Shown here: positions 8,681 through 17,444 of the stretch, piece after piece
How positions within the stretch are numbered: the stretch's first letter is position 1
How the letters are laid out: each line of letters begins with the position of its first letter
Assembly (NCBI GenBank): GCA_964561785.1
Contig: CAZLRF010000024.1
Location: forward strand, 12,651 to 76,650
Source of the DNA: DATBSL01 sp964561785
GTDB lineage: Bacteria > Acidobacteriota > Vicinamibacteria > Fen-336
Length of the DNA: 64,000 nt
Reading direction: 5' to 3'
Position numbers and translations under genes: made by a program
Notes under the pieces: generated by a model
What the model was told of the DNA's origin: nothing
The model's database searches: none
What the model saw: only the letters and a program-made list of their open reading frames with translations

Positions 8681-9740
8681 AGCCCTCCCGGGCCTCGGGG
8701 AGGATGGCCGTCTTCAGCCCCTCTCCCCCGTGCGCGAGCTCGCGCAGGACCTCCGGCAGCCGCTCGAGGGGGGCCTCGCCCGTGACGAAGGCAGAGGCGT
8801 CGATCCTCCGCTCGGCGATCAGCCGGAACGCCTTGCGGATGCTCTCGGGCGTGTGGTGGAAAGTCGACTTGATCGTCAGCTCCTGGTAGTGCAGGCGCTG
8901 CATGTCGATCCGGATCCGGGTGTCGGCGGGACAGCCCGCGAACAGGTTCACGACCCCGCCCTTGCGGACCGACATCACCGCGGCCTCGCACGTCTCGGGC
9001 AGGCCGACCGCCTCCACCACCACGTCGGCCCCCTCCCCGCCGTGGGCCCGGCGCAGGAGCTCCGCCACGTCCGCGTCGGGTCGAGCCACGATCGTCTCCT
9101 CGGCCCCCAGAGCGCGGGCCCGGGCGAGACGGCCCGCGTTGCGCCCGACGGCAGTCACGCGAGCCCCGCGCAGGCGCGAGAGCGCCACGAACATGAGGCC
9201 GATCGGCCCCGCCCCGAGGACCACGACGGTCTGGCCCTCGGAGATCCAGCTCTCCTCGACTCCCCGAACGACGCAGGCGAGCGGCTCGACGAGGGCGGCG
9301 TGGCGGAACTCGAGGCCCGGCTCGAGGACGAGCAGGTTCTGCCTCACGATCCGCTCGGGGATCCGCGCCAGCTCGGCGTAGGCCCCGTTCCAGAACAGGA
9401 GGTCGTCGCACAGGCTCGGGGTCCCGCGCCGGCAGTAGGGGCACTCGCCGCAGGGCGCGGAGTTGGCCACGGCCACCCGGTCGCCGGGGGCGATCCCGAC
9501 GACGCCGGGCCCGACCGCCTCGACGATCCCCGCCGCCTCGTGCCCGAACACCGCCGGGGGGCGGATCATCCGGGCGTGGTACCCCCGGCGGAACACCTTC
9601 ACGTCGGTCCCGCACGTCAGCGCGGCCTTCGTGCGCAGGAGCACGTCGCCCGGCTCGAGGCGGGGCACGTCCACCGACTCGATCCGCACGTCCTCGCGCC
9701 CGTGGAGCACCGCGGCCCGCATCCGCCGGGGCGCGCTCAC
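8673..9740 (-). CDS. Zinc-dependent alcohol dehydrogenase (MDR family) 2
   Basis: 355 aa from a GTG at 9740 that overlaps the stop of the upstream gene (GTGA), which suggests coupled translation; ATG 9722 is an alternative. Catalytic zinc ligands are visible (TCGTDVKVF, FGHEAAG). The structural zinc loop is complete: APCGECPYCRRGTPSLC. The NAD-binding fold has VVLGAGPIGLM near the middle. It belongs to the medium-chain dehydrogenases (sorbitol, threonine and alcohol dehydrogenase relatives) and would oxidise an alcohol with NAD(P)+. The substrate cannot be told. It is the last gene of a five-gene operon. Confidence 0.82.
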   Translation of the reverse strand: MSAPRRMRAAVLHGREDVRIESVDVPRLEPGDVLLRTKAALTCGTDVKVFRRGYHARMIRPPAVFGHEAAGIVEAVGPGVVGIAPGDRVAVANSAPCGECPYCRRGTPSLCDDLLFWNGAYAELARIPERIVRQNLLVLEPGLEFRHAALVEPLACVVRGVEESWISEGQTVVVLGAGPIGLMFVALSRLRGARVTAVGRNAGRLARARALGAEETIVARPDADVAELLRRAHGGEGADVVVEAVGLPETCEAAVMSVRKGGVVNLFAGCPADTRIRIDMQRLHYQELTIKSTFHHTPESIRKAFRLIAERRIDASAFVTGEAPLERLPEVLRELAHGGEGLKTAILPEAREGSE

Positions 9741-10786
9741 CGGGTCGCCCCCTGCAGGACGACCTTGAGCGTCCCCGGCCGCGGGCGCCGCGCGAGGTCG
9801 AAGGCCTCGAGGGCGCGATCCATCGGGAGGCGGTGGCTCACCAGCTCGCGCACCCTCACGCGGCGGGAGAAGACGAGCTCCGCCGCCTCCTCCTGCAGCT
9901 CGATCGACGAGCTGTAGGCGGTGAGGAGGTCCTTCTCGGCGGAGGTGAGCAGGCCGAGGTCCACCACCGCGTTCTCCCCCCGCGACGTCGCGGCGAAGGA
10001 CAGGACGCGCCCCCCCGGCCGCGCGGCCTCGACCGCCTGGCCGAGGGCGCCCTCGCCCGTGGCCGCCACCAGGGCGACGTCGGCGCCGCGGCCCGCGGTG
10101 CGCGCGCGGACCTCGCCGGGCACGTCGCCCGCCGGGTCGAGGACCGCGCTCATGCCGAGCGAAGCGGCGAGGGCACGCCTCTGCGGGAGCGAGTCGGAGA
10201 CGATCGCCTCTGCGCCCTCGCACCGGGCGATCTGCGCCAGGAGCAGGCCGATCGGGCCCGCGCCCACGACGAGCACCGTCTCGCCCGCGAGGACGCGCGC
10301 CTTGCGCACCGCCTTGAGGCACGTGTTCACGGGCTCGACGAAGGCAGCCTCCTCGGGGAGGACGCCTTCGGGCACTCGGACGACGCCCCGGTCCACGATC
10401 CAGTCCATCGCCTTCACGTACTCGGCGTAGCCCCCGCCCGCCGGCTCGAACCCCGCGGTGGTGCCGTTCCGCTTGTAGCCCGGGCACTGCGCGAAGAGCC
10501 GGCGCTCGCAGTAGAAGCAGGCGCCGCACGGCACGTGGTGGTGGACGACGACCCGCTCGCCCTCGCGCCATCCCCTCGTGCCCGGGCCGAGGCCAGCCAC
10601 CGTGCCCGCGATCTCGTGGCCGAAGACCCGCGGCCCGGGGAGCAGGCCCTTCTCGATCTTCTTGATGTCGGTCGGGCAGATCCCGCACGCGTCGACCCGC
10701 ACGAGCATCTCCCCCGGCCCCGGCTCGGGAACGGGGACCTCCTCGAGCCGGATGTCTCCCGCCCCGTGGTACACGACCGCCTTCAT
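9737..10786 (-). CDS. Zinc-dependent alcohol dehydrogenase (MDR family) 1
   Basis: 349 aa. It has CGICPTDIKKIEKG and FGHEIAG for the catalytic zinc, VPCGACFYCERRLFAQC for the structural zinc, and VVGAGPIGLLLAQ in the nucleotide-binding fold. It resembles its downstream neighbour in layout but has a clearly different sequence, so the two are not a recent duplication. They may act on related polyols, amino alcohols or aldehydes. The start is 4 bases after the proline dehydrogenase stop, consistent with one mRNA. Substrate unknown. Confidence 0.82.
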   Translation of the reverse strand: MKAVVYHGAGDIRLEEVPVPEPGPGEMLVRVDACGICPTDIKKIEKGLLPGPRVFGHEIAGTVAGLGPGTRGWREGERVVVHHHVPCGACFYCERRLFAQCPGYKRNGTTAGFEPAGGGYAEYVKAMDWIVDRGVVRVPEGVLPEEAAFVEPVNTCLKAVRKARVLAGETVLVVGAGPIGLLLAQIARCEGAEAIVSDSLPQRRALAASLGMSAVLDPAGDVPGEVRARTAGRGADVALVAATGEGALGQAVEAARPGGRVLSFAATSRGENAVVDLGLLTSAEKDLLTAYSSSIELQEEAAELVFSRRVRVRELVSHRLPMDRALEAFDLARRPRPGTLKVVLQGATR

Positions 10787-10790
10787 GCTC

Positions 10791-11633
10791 TCAACGGAAC
10801 AGGTTCCGCAGGACGAACAGCACGTTCTCGCGGCGCTCGCGCAGGCGGCGGTAGAAGTAGGGGATCCAGTGCGTCCCGAACGGGACGTAGATCCGGACGC
10901 CCCACCCCTCGGCCACGAGCTCGGACCAGCGCGACTTGCGCAGGCCGTAGAGCATCTGGAACTCGAAGCGCGAGGCGGCGATGCCCTTCGCGCGCGCGTG
11001 GGCGATCGTGTCTCGGACGAGCTCCTCGTCGTGGGTCGCGACCGCGGGGAAGCTCCCGGACTCGAGCAGCTCGTGCGCGAGCGCCTTGAAGCGCGTCCTG
11101 ATCTCGGCCATGTCCTGCAGGGCGACGGAGGGGGGCTCCTTGTAGGCCCCCTTGCACAGCCTCACCCGGTCCTTGCGCCGGATCGCCTCCTTCACGTCGT
11201 CCGGGGTGCGGTGGAGGGCGGCCTGGAGCACGATGCCGACGTTGTCGTACCGGGCGCGCAGGACGTGGAAGATCTCGATCGTGTCCTGGGTGAGCTTCGA
11301 GCCCTCCATGTCGAGGCGCACGAAGCCCCCGACCTCCCGCGCGACGTCGAGGATCGTGGAGACGTTCTCGAGGCAGAGATCCCGCGAGATCTCCTGCCCC
11401 ATCGACGACATCTTGATCGAGATGTTGCGCTCGATCCCGGGGGGGATGAGGCGCAGCAGCTCGCGCGAGGCGTCGGTCGCGCGGCGCGCGGCCTGGGCGT
11501 CGAGCACGTCCTCGCCCAGCTTGTCGAACGTGGCCTTGATGCCCTTCGCGTGGAGCCGCTCGCCGACGCGCACCGCGTCCTGCGGCCGCTCCCCGGCGAC
11601 GAACCGCCGGGCGAAGATGGTGAGGGGGTTCAT
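10791..11633 (-). CDS. Proline dehydrogenase (monofunctional)
   Basis: 280 aa, the length of single-domain FAD-dependent proline dehydrogenases rather than bifunctional PutA. Family landmarks of the TIM barrel are present: ISIKMSSMG, FVRLDMEGS, RVRLCKGAYKE, ATHDEELV, and FEFQMLYGLR near the C-terminus, where arginines bind the proline carboxylate. It oxidises proline to pyrroline-5-carboxylate and passes electrons to the quinone pool at the membrane. ATG 11633 overlaps the QueF stop (ATGA). The next enzyme of the pathway, P5C dehydrogenase, is not in the window. Confidence 0.9.
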   Translation of the reverse strand: MNPLTIFARRFVAGERPQDAVRVGERLHAKGIKATFDKLGEDVLDAQAARRATDASRELLRLIPPGIERNISIKMSSMGQEISRDLCLENVSTILDVAREVGGFVRLDMEGSKLTQDTIEIFHVLRARYDNVGIVLQAALHRTPDDVKEAIRRKDRVRLCKGAYKEPPSVALQDMAEIRTRFKALAHELLESGSFPAVATHDEELVRDTIAHARAKGIAASRFEFQMLYGLRKSRWSELVAEGWGVRIYVPFGTHWIPYFYRRLRERRENVLFVLRNLFR

Positions 11634-11995
11634 CGCTTTCTCCCGCGGCCCCGGCGGGGGGCCTCGTGGCGGCAGGTGACGACCGAGCTGATCCCGCCCC
11701 GGGCGCGGAACTCGCCGACCACGCTGATCCGGCGCGGCCCCATCGCGGCGACCAGGTCGTCGAGGATCACGTTCACCACGTCCTCGTAGAAGATCCCCTT
11801 CGAGCGGAAAGACTGCAGGTAGAGCTTGAGGCTCTTGAGCTCCACGCAGAGCCGGTCGGGCACGTAGGAGAGGCGGATCGTGGCGAAGTCGGGCTGGCCC
11901 GTCTTCGGGCACACCGAGGTGAACTCGGGGGCGGTGTGCTCGATCAGGTAGTCCCGGCCGGGGTGGGGGTTGGGGAAGGTCTCGAGGAGCGTCAT
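11630..11995 (-). CDS. queF: NADPH-dependent preQ0 reductase QueF
   Basis: 121 aa, the short unimodular QueF type. The catalytic cysteine lies in APEFTSVCPKTGQPDFAT, and the characteristic LKSLKLYLQSFRSKGIFYED and later RISVVGEF segments follow. It reduces the nitrile of 7-cyano-7-deazaguanine to preQ1 for queuosine tRNA modification. ATG 11995 was chosen because ETFPNPHPGRDY follows as in relatives; ATG 12007 is possible. No other queuosine genes are nearby, so its place in an operon with proline catabolism looks like a housekeeping passenger. No preQ1 riboswitch is visible. Confidence 0.93.
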   Translation of the reverse strand: MTLLETFPNPHPGRDYLIEHTAPEFTSVCPKTGQPDFATIRLSYVPDRLCVELKSLKLYLQSFRSKGIFYEDVVNVILDDLVAAMGPRRISVVGEFRARGGISSVVTCRHEAPRRGRGRKR

Positions 11996-12008
11996 TCCGC
12001 CCCCCATT

Positions 12009-13004
12009 CTACCCCCCGGCCGCCGCCCCGCCCGGGGGGAACTGCGCTGCCGCCGCCTCGATCTCCCGGGCGATCTCGTCGCGCAGGGAGGCGGGCCGCA
12101 CGACCTGCACGTGGGGCAGGAAGCCCTTCACCCACGACTTGAAGTCGAAGCTCGGGGCCACCTCGAGGACGAGCCGCAGGCCGCCGTCGGGCTCCTCCGT
12201 GATCGCCTGGCTCTCGTGCCAGTTGCGCTCGCGGATGTAGCCGGCCACCCGGGCCCCGAAGACGAGCTCGATCGTCTCCGCCTTCCCCCCGAAGATCCCG
12301 AACGCCGAGCGGGCGTACGCGGAGGGGTCGAAGTCCTTCGGCATCTCGAAGCCCTGGTCGAGCACCTCGACCTTCTGGATGCGCTCGACCGCGAAGGTCC
12401 GCACCTCGCCGTAGTCGTGGGCGCGGGCGTAGAGGTAGAGCCCGCCGCGGTAGTAGACGAGCCGGTAGGGGTCGACGTCGTAGGTCTTCGCGCGGCGGCT
12501 GCTCGCGGAGTAGTAGCCGATCCGGGCCTGCCTCTGGTGGAGAGTCGCGTCGATGAGGCCGGCGATGACCTCCTGCTTCTTCGAGTAGTCCTTCCACGGG
12601 TCGGGTCGGGCCGAGAACAGGTCCTGGATGCGCGCGAGCAGGGGCAGGCTCTTCGCGGGCAGCGCGTCCTTGATCTTCTCGAAGGCCGACTCGAGGTCGC
12701 GCGCGAACGGCGACCCGCCCAGGAAGGACAGCATGTTCCGGGTGAAGTACAAGGCGGCGAGCTCGGAGAGGGAGAAGCCCTGGACGAGCTTCTGCCGGTA
12801 GCCCTCCACGAGCCGCCACACCTTCTTGCCGTGGACCCGGTCGTCGTAGAGGGGGAAGCCCGCCTCCTGGAGGGCCTCGATGTCCCGGCGGATCGTGCGC
12901 TCCGTGACCCCGTGGGCGGCGGCGAGCTTCGCCGCGCTCGTGAAGCGGCCGGACTCGATCGTCTTGAGGACCTTCCACTGGCGGATGACCTCGGCGTTGC
13001 GCAT
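12009..13004 (-). CDS. WYL-domain transcriptional regulator
   Basis: 331 aa. Residues about 5-60 are a DeoR/HTH_11-type helix-turn-helix (LAAAHGVTERTIRRDIEAL). A central helical region and a WYL domain (about 140-235, with IGYYSASSRRAKTYDVDPYR) follow, then the C-terminal extension common to this family. WYL domains bind nucleic acid or small ligands and turn the HTH on or off. It is the first gene of the WYL-queF-proline dehydrogenase-ADH operon and lies divergent to the nucleoside salvage operon, so it may control either side. A TAGAAT -10 box lies upstream on its strand. Confidence 0.87.
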   Translation of the reverse strand: MRNAEVIRQWKVLKTIESGRFTSAAKLAAAHGVTERTIRRDIEALQEAGFPLYDDRVHGKKVWRLVEGYRQKLVQGFSLSELAALYFTRNMLSFLGGSPFARDLESAFEKIKDALPAKSLPLLARIQDLFSARPDPWKDYSKKQEVIAGLIDATLHQRQARIGYYSASSRRAKTYDVDPYRLVYYRGGLYLYARAHDYGEVRTFAVERIQKVEVLDQGFEMPKDFDPSAYARSAFGIFGGKAETIELVFGARVAGYIRERNWHESQAITEEPDGGLRLVLEVAPSFDFKSWVKGFLPHVQVVRPASLRDEIAREIEAAAAQFPPGGAAAGG

Positions 13005-13031
13005 GTCGCTGGCGCTCCCGTGCTCGGGCGC

Positions 13032-13037
13032 ATTCTA
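13032..13037 (-). promoter_or_regulatory. -10 box of the WYL regulator operon
   Basis: On the minus strand the hexamer reads TAGAAT, one base from consensus, 28 bases before ATG 13004. It faces the extended -10 at 13053-13061, so the two promoters are back to back within 30 bases. Confidence 0.45.
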
Positions 13038-13052
13038 GCGCCTTGTCGCCCC

Positions 13053-13061
13053 TGCTATACT
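13053..13061 (+). promoter_or_regulatory. Extended -10 promoter of the nucleoside salvage operon
   Basis: TGCTATACT is a near-perfect extended -10. It lies 31 bases before the ATG at 13092, with GGAGG between them. No good -35 is seen at 17 bases, as is common with extended -10 promoters. Confidence 0.55.
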
Positions 13062-13091
13062 CCCCTCGCCCCACCGTCGGAGGTCCTTCCG

Positions 13092-13430
13092 ATGCCGGAT
13101 CGCCCCCCCAGGCTCGGCGACGTGCTCGACGACTACTGCCCGCGCTGCCGCCTGCTGCTCAACCACGACGTGACCAGCCTCTTCGGGGGCGACGTCGCCA
13201 AGGTCACCTGCCGTACGTGCCACAACACCCACGACTACCGGCACGCCCACGTGCCGCCCAAGCGCCGGTCGAAGAAGGACGACAAGGCGTCGCTCATGGA
13301 CCAGGTGCTCGCCTCGATGCCCAAGCCGCCCGAGCCCCCGGCCGAGCCTCCCGCCGCCGAGCGCCCTGCCAAGCGCGACCTCTGGGCCGAGGTCGAGCGG
13401 ATCAAGGCGCAGCGCAAGGGGCCCGCGTGA
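13092..13430 (+). CDS. Zinc-ribbon protein heading nucleoside operon
   Basis: 112 aa. The N-terminal half has two zinc knuckles, CPRC and CRTC, about 27 residues apart, followed by a basic stretch (PPKRRSKKDDK) and a proline-rich, charged C-terminus. GGAGG is well placed before ATG 13092. The stop overlaps the GTG start of the pyrimidine phosphorylase gene, so it is co-translated with the salvage genes. I do not recognise a named family. A nucleic-acid-binding accessory role is a guess from the zinc ribbon and basic patch only. Confidence 0.72.
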   Translation: MPDRPPRLGDVLDDYCPRCRLLLNHDVTSLFGGDVAKVTCRTCHNTHDYRHAHVPPKRRSKKDDKASLMDQVLASMPKPPEPPAEPPAAERPAKRDLWAEVERIKAQRKGPA

Positions 13431-14734
13431 GGGCGGTCGACCTCATCCACAAGAAGCGCGACGGGGGCGAGCTCACGCGGGAGGAGATCGACTTCCTCGT
13501 GCGGGGCTACGCCCGGGGCGACGTGCCCGACTACCAGGCCTCGGCGTTCGCGATGGCCGTGTACTTCCGGGGCATGGGCCCCTCCGAGATCTCCGCCCTC
13601 ACCGAGTCGATGATGCGCACCGGCGAGGTGCTGGACCTGTCCGACCTCCCCGGGCCGAAGGCGGACAAGCACTCGACGGGCGGCGTCGGCGACAAGACGA
13701 GCCTCGTCCTCGCCCCCCTCGCCGCCGCCTGCGGCGTCTTCGTCCCGATGATCTCGGGCCGGGGCCTCTCCCACACCGGGGGCACCCTGGACAAGCTCGA
13801 GTCGATCCCGGGCTTCGACGTGCGGCTCCCCCTCCCGCGGATGCGCGCGGTGCTGCGCGAGTGCGGGCTCGCCCTCGTGGGGCAGACCCCCGAGATCGCC
13901 CCCGCCGACCGCAAGCTCTACGCCCTGCGCGACGTCACCGCGACCGTGGAGAGCCTGCCCCTCATCTCCGCCTCGATCATGAGCAAGAAGATGGCGGAGG
14001 GGATCGACGCCCTCGTCCTCGACGTCAAGTGCGGGGACGGGGCGTTCATGCGGTCGCGCGAGGAGGCGCGCGCGCTCGCCACGACCATGATCGCGATCGG
14101 CCGGGGCATGGGGAAGAAGGTGGCGGCCCTCCTCACCGACATGGAGCAGCCCCTCGGACGCGCGGTCGGCAACGCGCTCGAGGTCGCGGAGTGCGTCGAG
14201 ACGCTGAAGGGTCGCGGGCCGCGGGACCTCGAGTCGCTCTCGGTCGAGCTCGCGGCGTGGATGGTCCACCTCACCGGCGCCGCCCCCGCCCTCGACGCCG
14301 CCCGCGCTCGCGTGCGCGACGCCCTCGCGAGCGGGGCGGGGCTCGAGCGGCTCCGCCGGGTCGTCGAGCGGCAGGGCGGCGACCCCCGCGTCTGCGACGA
14401 CCCCTCCGCCGTGCTCCCCCGCGCCCGCGACACGCTGGTCGTGCGCTCCGACCGGGACGGCCGCGTCGCGCGCCTCGCCGCCCGGGCCATCGGCCACGCG
14501 GGCATGCTGCTCGGCGCGGGACGCGAGACCGTCGACGGCACGATCGACCCCGCGGTCGGGTTCGTCTTCCACAAGAAGGTCGGCGACCCCGTGGCGGTGA
14601 ACGAGCCGATCCTGACCGTCCACGCCGGCCCCTCCTCCCGCCTCGAGGCGGCGCTCTCGCGCCTGCGCGAGGCGATCACCGTCGCTCCCGAGGCCCCGCC
14701 CCGCGGGCCGCTCGTCCTCGAGGTCCTCGCATGA
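13427..14734 (+). CDS. deoA: Pyrimidine-nucleoside (thymidine) phosphorylase
   Basis: 435 aa, the full length for this family. Signature segments include DKHSTGGVGDKTSLVLAPL (phosphate site), MISGRGLSHTGGTLDKLES, and the substrate loop YALRDVTATVESLPLISASI. It cleaves thymidine or uridine with phosphate to the base and (deoxy)ribose-1-phosphate. The GTG start overlaps the preceding stop (GTGA), and its own stop overlaps the transporter ATG. The narrow thymidine form (DeoA) and the broad pyrimidine form (Pdp) cannot be separated reliably by eye. Confidence 0.93.
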   Translation: MRAVDLIHKKRDGGELTREEIDFLVRGYARGDVPDYQASAFAMAVYFRGMGPSEISALTESMMRTGEVLDLSDLPGPKADKHSTGGVGDKTSLVLAPLAAACGVFVPMISGRGLSHTGGTLDKLESIPGFDVRLPLPRMRAVLRECGLALVGQTPEIAPADRKLYALRDVTATVESLPLISASIMSKKMAEGIDALVLDVKCGDGAFMRSREEARALATTMIAIGRGMGKKVAALLTDMEQPLGRAVGNALEVAECVETLKGRGPRDLESLSVELAAWMVHLTGAAPALDAARARVRDALASGAGLERLRRVVERQGGDPRVCDDPSAVLPRARDTLVVRSDRDGRVARLAARAIGHAGMLLGAGRETVDGTIDPAVGFVFHKKVGDPVAVNEPILTVHAGPSSRLEAALSRLREAITVAPEAPPRGPLVLEVLA

Positions 14735-16110
14735 TCCCGTCCCTCGCCCTCGCCGCCCCCGCCGGCCCGCTCGACGCCATCCGTGCGGGCGGCCTCGAGA
14801 CGAGCCTCGCCGACCGGGCCATGGGCCTCGTCGGGCTCGCCGTCCTCCTCGGGCTCGCCGTCCTGCTGAGCTACGACCGGCGTCGGATCCCGTGGAGGCT
14901 CGTGGCCGCCGGCCTCGCCCTCCAGGCCGCGTTCGGGGTGCTGGTCCTCAAGACGACCCCCGGCCGGTGGTTCTTCGAGTCGGTGGGCGGCGTGGTGAGC
15001 GGGCTGCTCGGCTTCACCGCCGAGGGGGCGAGCTTCGTCTTCGGCTCGCTCGTCCGCCCGACGGTGCCGGTGGGGGTGCCGCAGGCCGGCGGGGGGCTCG
15101 ACACGACGGCGGGGATGGTGGCCTCGACCGGCGCCCTCTTCGCCTTCGGCGTCCTGCCCACGATCGTATTCTTCTCGTCGCTGATGTCGGTCCTCTACCA
15201 CCTCGGCGTGATGCAGCTCGTGGTGAAGGGCCTCGCCTGGGTCATGCAGCGCACGCTGCGCACCTCGGGCGCGGAGACGCTCTCCGCGAGCGGCAACATC
15301 TTCCTCGGCCAGACCGAGGCGCCGCTGCTCATCAAGCCCTTCGTGAACACGCTCACGCAGTCCGAGCTGTTCACCGTGATGGTGGGGGGGTTCGCCACGG
15401 TTGCCGGGGGAGTGCTCGCCGCCTACACGCTCATGCTCCAGGACGCCTTCCCGAACATCGCCGGGCACCTCCTGGCGGCGAGCGTGATGAACGCGCCGGC
15501 GGGGCTCCTGCTGTCGAAGATCATCCGGCCCGAGGACGGGGTGCCGCTCTCGCGCGACTCGCTGCACGTGGAGGTCGAGAAGACCGACGCCAACGTCATC
15601 GAGGCGGCGGCGAGCGGGGCCGCGGTCGGCGTTCAGCTCGCCCTCAACGTCGCGGGCATGCTGATGGCCTTCATCGGCCTCATCGCCATGCTCAACTTCG
15701 GCATCGGCTGGCTGGGCGGCCTCGCCGGCGCCGGCGATCTCACCTTCCAGAAGATCATCGGCACCGTCCTGCGCCCCCTCGCCTGGGTGATGGGCGTGCC
15801 GTGGGCCGAGACCGCCTACGTGGGCGGCCTGATCGGGGTCAAGACGGTCCTCAACGAGTTCGTCTCCTACGCCCAGTTCGCAAGCGACCTGCGGTCGGGG
15901 GCGCTCGCGCTCTCCCCCCGCACCGCGGTCATCACCGCCTATGCCCTGCTCGGCTTCGCCAACTTCTCGAGCATCGGCATCCAGATCGGCGGCATCGGGG
16001 GCCTCGCCCCCGGCCGCCGGAGCGACCTCGCGCGGCTCGGCCTGCGGGCGATGCTGGCCGGCAACCTGGCCGCGTTCATGTCGGCGACCCTCGCCGGCAT
16101 GCTCGTGTGA
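14731..16110 (+). CDS. nupC: NupC-type concentrative nucleoside transporter
   Basis: 459 aa. It is strongly hydrophobic with about 8-10 membrane segments. CNT family hallmarks are visible: SASGNIFLGQTEAPLLIKPF near the middle, GGFATVAGGVLAAY, the GVPWAETAYVGGLIGVKTVL stretch and the conserved NEFVSYAQF. Such transporters take up nucleosides with Na+ or H+ symport. Position between two nucleoside phosphorylases supports the role. ATGA overlap with the gene before it. Confidence 0.93.
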   Translation: MIPSLALAAPAGPLDAIRAGGLETSLADRAMGLVGLAVLLGLAVLLSYDRRRIPWRLVAAGLALQAAFGVLVLKTTPGRWFFESVGGVVSGLLGFTAEGASFVFGSLVRPTVPVGVPQAGGGLDTTAGMVASTGALFAFGVLPTIVFFSSLMSVLYHLGVMQLVVKGLAWVMQRTLRTSGAETLSASGNIFLGQTEAPLLIKPFVNTLTQSELFTVMVGGFATVAGGVLAAYTLMLQDAFPNIAGHLLAASVMNAPAGLLLSKIIRPEDGVPLSRDSLHVEVEKTDANVIEAAASGAAVGVQLALNVAGMLMAFIGLIAMLNFGIGWLGGLAGAGDLTFQKIIGTVLRPLAWVMGVPWAETAYVGGLIGVKTVLNEFVSYAQFASDLRSGALALSPRTAVITAYALLGFANFSSIGIQIGGIGGLAPGRRSDLARLGLRAMLAGNLAAFMSATLAGMLV

Positions 16111-16114
16111 CGCC

Positions 16115-16951
16115 GTGAGCGGCCCGGCGCTGCTCGCGCGGCTCGACGAGGCGGCGGCCCTCGTGCGCTCCCGCACGCCGCTGCGCCCGGCGGTGGGCGT
16201 GGTGCTCGGCTCCGGCCTCGGGGCCTTCGCCGACGCCCTCGAGGAGGCGGCGGTCCTGCCCTTCGCGGAGATCCCCCACTTCCCCGCCTCGACCGTCGAC
16301 GGGCACCGCGGCGCGCTCGTGGTCGGGCTCTGCCGGGGCGTCCCGGTGGCGGTCCTGAAGGGTCGCGTCCACTTCTACGAGGGCTACCGCCTCGACGAGG
16401 TCGTCTTCCCCGTGCGCGTCCTGGGCCGCCTGGGCGTGCGCACCCTGGTGCTCACGAACGCGGCGGGGGCGATCAACCCCGCCTTCGCCCCCGGCGACCT
16501 CATGGTGATCGAGGACCACCTCAACCTGCTCGGCAACCCGCTGCTCGGCCGCAACGAGGACGCGCTCGGCCCCCGCTTCCCGGACATGAGCGAGGCCTAC
16601 GACCGGCGCCTGCGTGACGCGCTCGAGGCGTCGGGGCGCGCGGCGGGGGCGAGGGTCCACCGCGGGGTCTACGTCGCGATGACCGGGCCCTCCTACGAGA
16701 CCCCGGCCGAGATCCGGATGGCCCGCGTCCTCGGGGCGGACGCGGTCGGGATGTCGACCGTGCCCGAGGTCATCGCCGCCCGGCACATGGGGATGAGGGT
16801 CGCGGGCCTGTCGTGCCTGACCAACATGGCGGCGGGGGTCTCCGACCGCGCGCTCGACCACGCCGACGTGCTCGCGACCGGGGAGAGGACGAAGGCCGCC
16901 CTGCTCGAGGTCCTCGCCCGCGTGGTGGCGGAGGCGGCGAGGGAGACATGA
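16115..16951 (+). CDS. punA: Purine nucleoside phosphorylase (class II trimeric type)
   Basis: 278 aa. GVVLGSGLGAFADAL at the N-terminus binds phosphate, HFPASTVDGHRGALVVG and LKGRVHFYEGY follow, and LVLTNAAGAINPAFAPGDL and MTGPSYETPAEIRM complete the class II (PunA-like) fold. It converts inosine or guanosine plus phosphate to the base and ribose-1-phosphate. The GTG start lies 4 bases after the transporter stop. The next gene starts within its stop codon (ATGA). Confidence 0.93.
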   Translation: MSGPALLARLDEAAALVRSRTPLRPAVGVVLGSGLGAFADALEEAAVLPFAEIPHFPASTVDGHRGALVVGLCRGVPVAVLKGRVHFYEGYRLDEVVFPVRVLGRLGVRTLVLTNAAGAINPAFAPGDLMVIEDHLNLLGNPLLGRNEDALGPRFPDMSEAYDRRLRDALEASGRAAGARVHRGVYVAMTGPSYETPAEIRMARVLGADAVGMSTVPEVIAARHMGMRVAGLSCLTNMAAGVSDRALDHADVLATGERTKAALLEVLARVVAEAARET

Positions 16952-17394
16952 GGAGAGCACGCCAGACGGCGAAGCGACGCGCCAAGCACGACCGCCCCCG
17001 CCGCTCCGTCCTCGCGGCCATGACGGCCCTCGCCCGCGAGGCCCGCGAGCGGGCCCGGGCGCCCTACTCCCGTTTCAAGGTCGGGGCCGCGCTCAAGACG
17101 CGCACGGGCGAGATCGTGACCGGCTGCAACATCGAGAACGCGTCGTACGGCCTCACGATGTGCGCCGAGCGCGTGGCCGTCTTCAAGGCGGTCTCGGAGG
17201 GCCTCTCCGACTTCGACGCCGTGACCGTGGTGGCCGGGTCGAAGCGGCTCGCCCCGCCGTGCGGGCCGTGCCGCCAGATCCTGTGGGAGTACTGCGGCGA
17301 CGTGCTGGTCCACATGGTCGACCTCCGCGGGCGCTCGCGCACGATGCGCCTCTCGGAGCTCCTGCCCCTGCCCTTCGACGACGGCAACCTCTGA
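16948..17394 (+). CDS. cdd: Cytidine deaminase
   Basis: 148 aa, the homotetrameric size class. Zinc and catalytic residues are in GCNIENASYGLTMCAERVA (Cys and the Glu proton shuttle) and in PPCGPCRQILWEY (two Cys). APYSRFKVGAAL is the conserved N-terminal region. It deaminates cytidine and deoxycytidine to uridine and deoxyuridine, feeding the phosphorylase in the same operon. The first about 20 residues are basic (RRARQTAKRRAKHDRPRR), an unusual lysine/arginine extension ahead of the domain. Confidence 0.94.
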   Translation: MRRARQTAKRRAKHDRPRRSVLAAMTALAREARERARAPYSRFKVGAALKTRTGEIVTGCNIENASYGLTMCAERVAVFKAVSEGLSDFDAVTVVAGSKRLAPPCGPCRQILWEYCGDVLVHMVDLRGRSRTMRLSELLPLPFDDGNL

Positions 17395-17444
17395 GGCGGA
17401 ACGCCGCCCCGCGAACGCTCGTAGACTCCCAGGGAGGTCCGAAG

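Noticed and set aside
11996..12008. preQ1 riboswitch before queF
   Set aside because: The gap to the upstream WYL gene is only 13 bases, too short for an aptamer.
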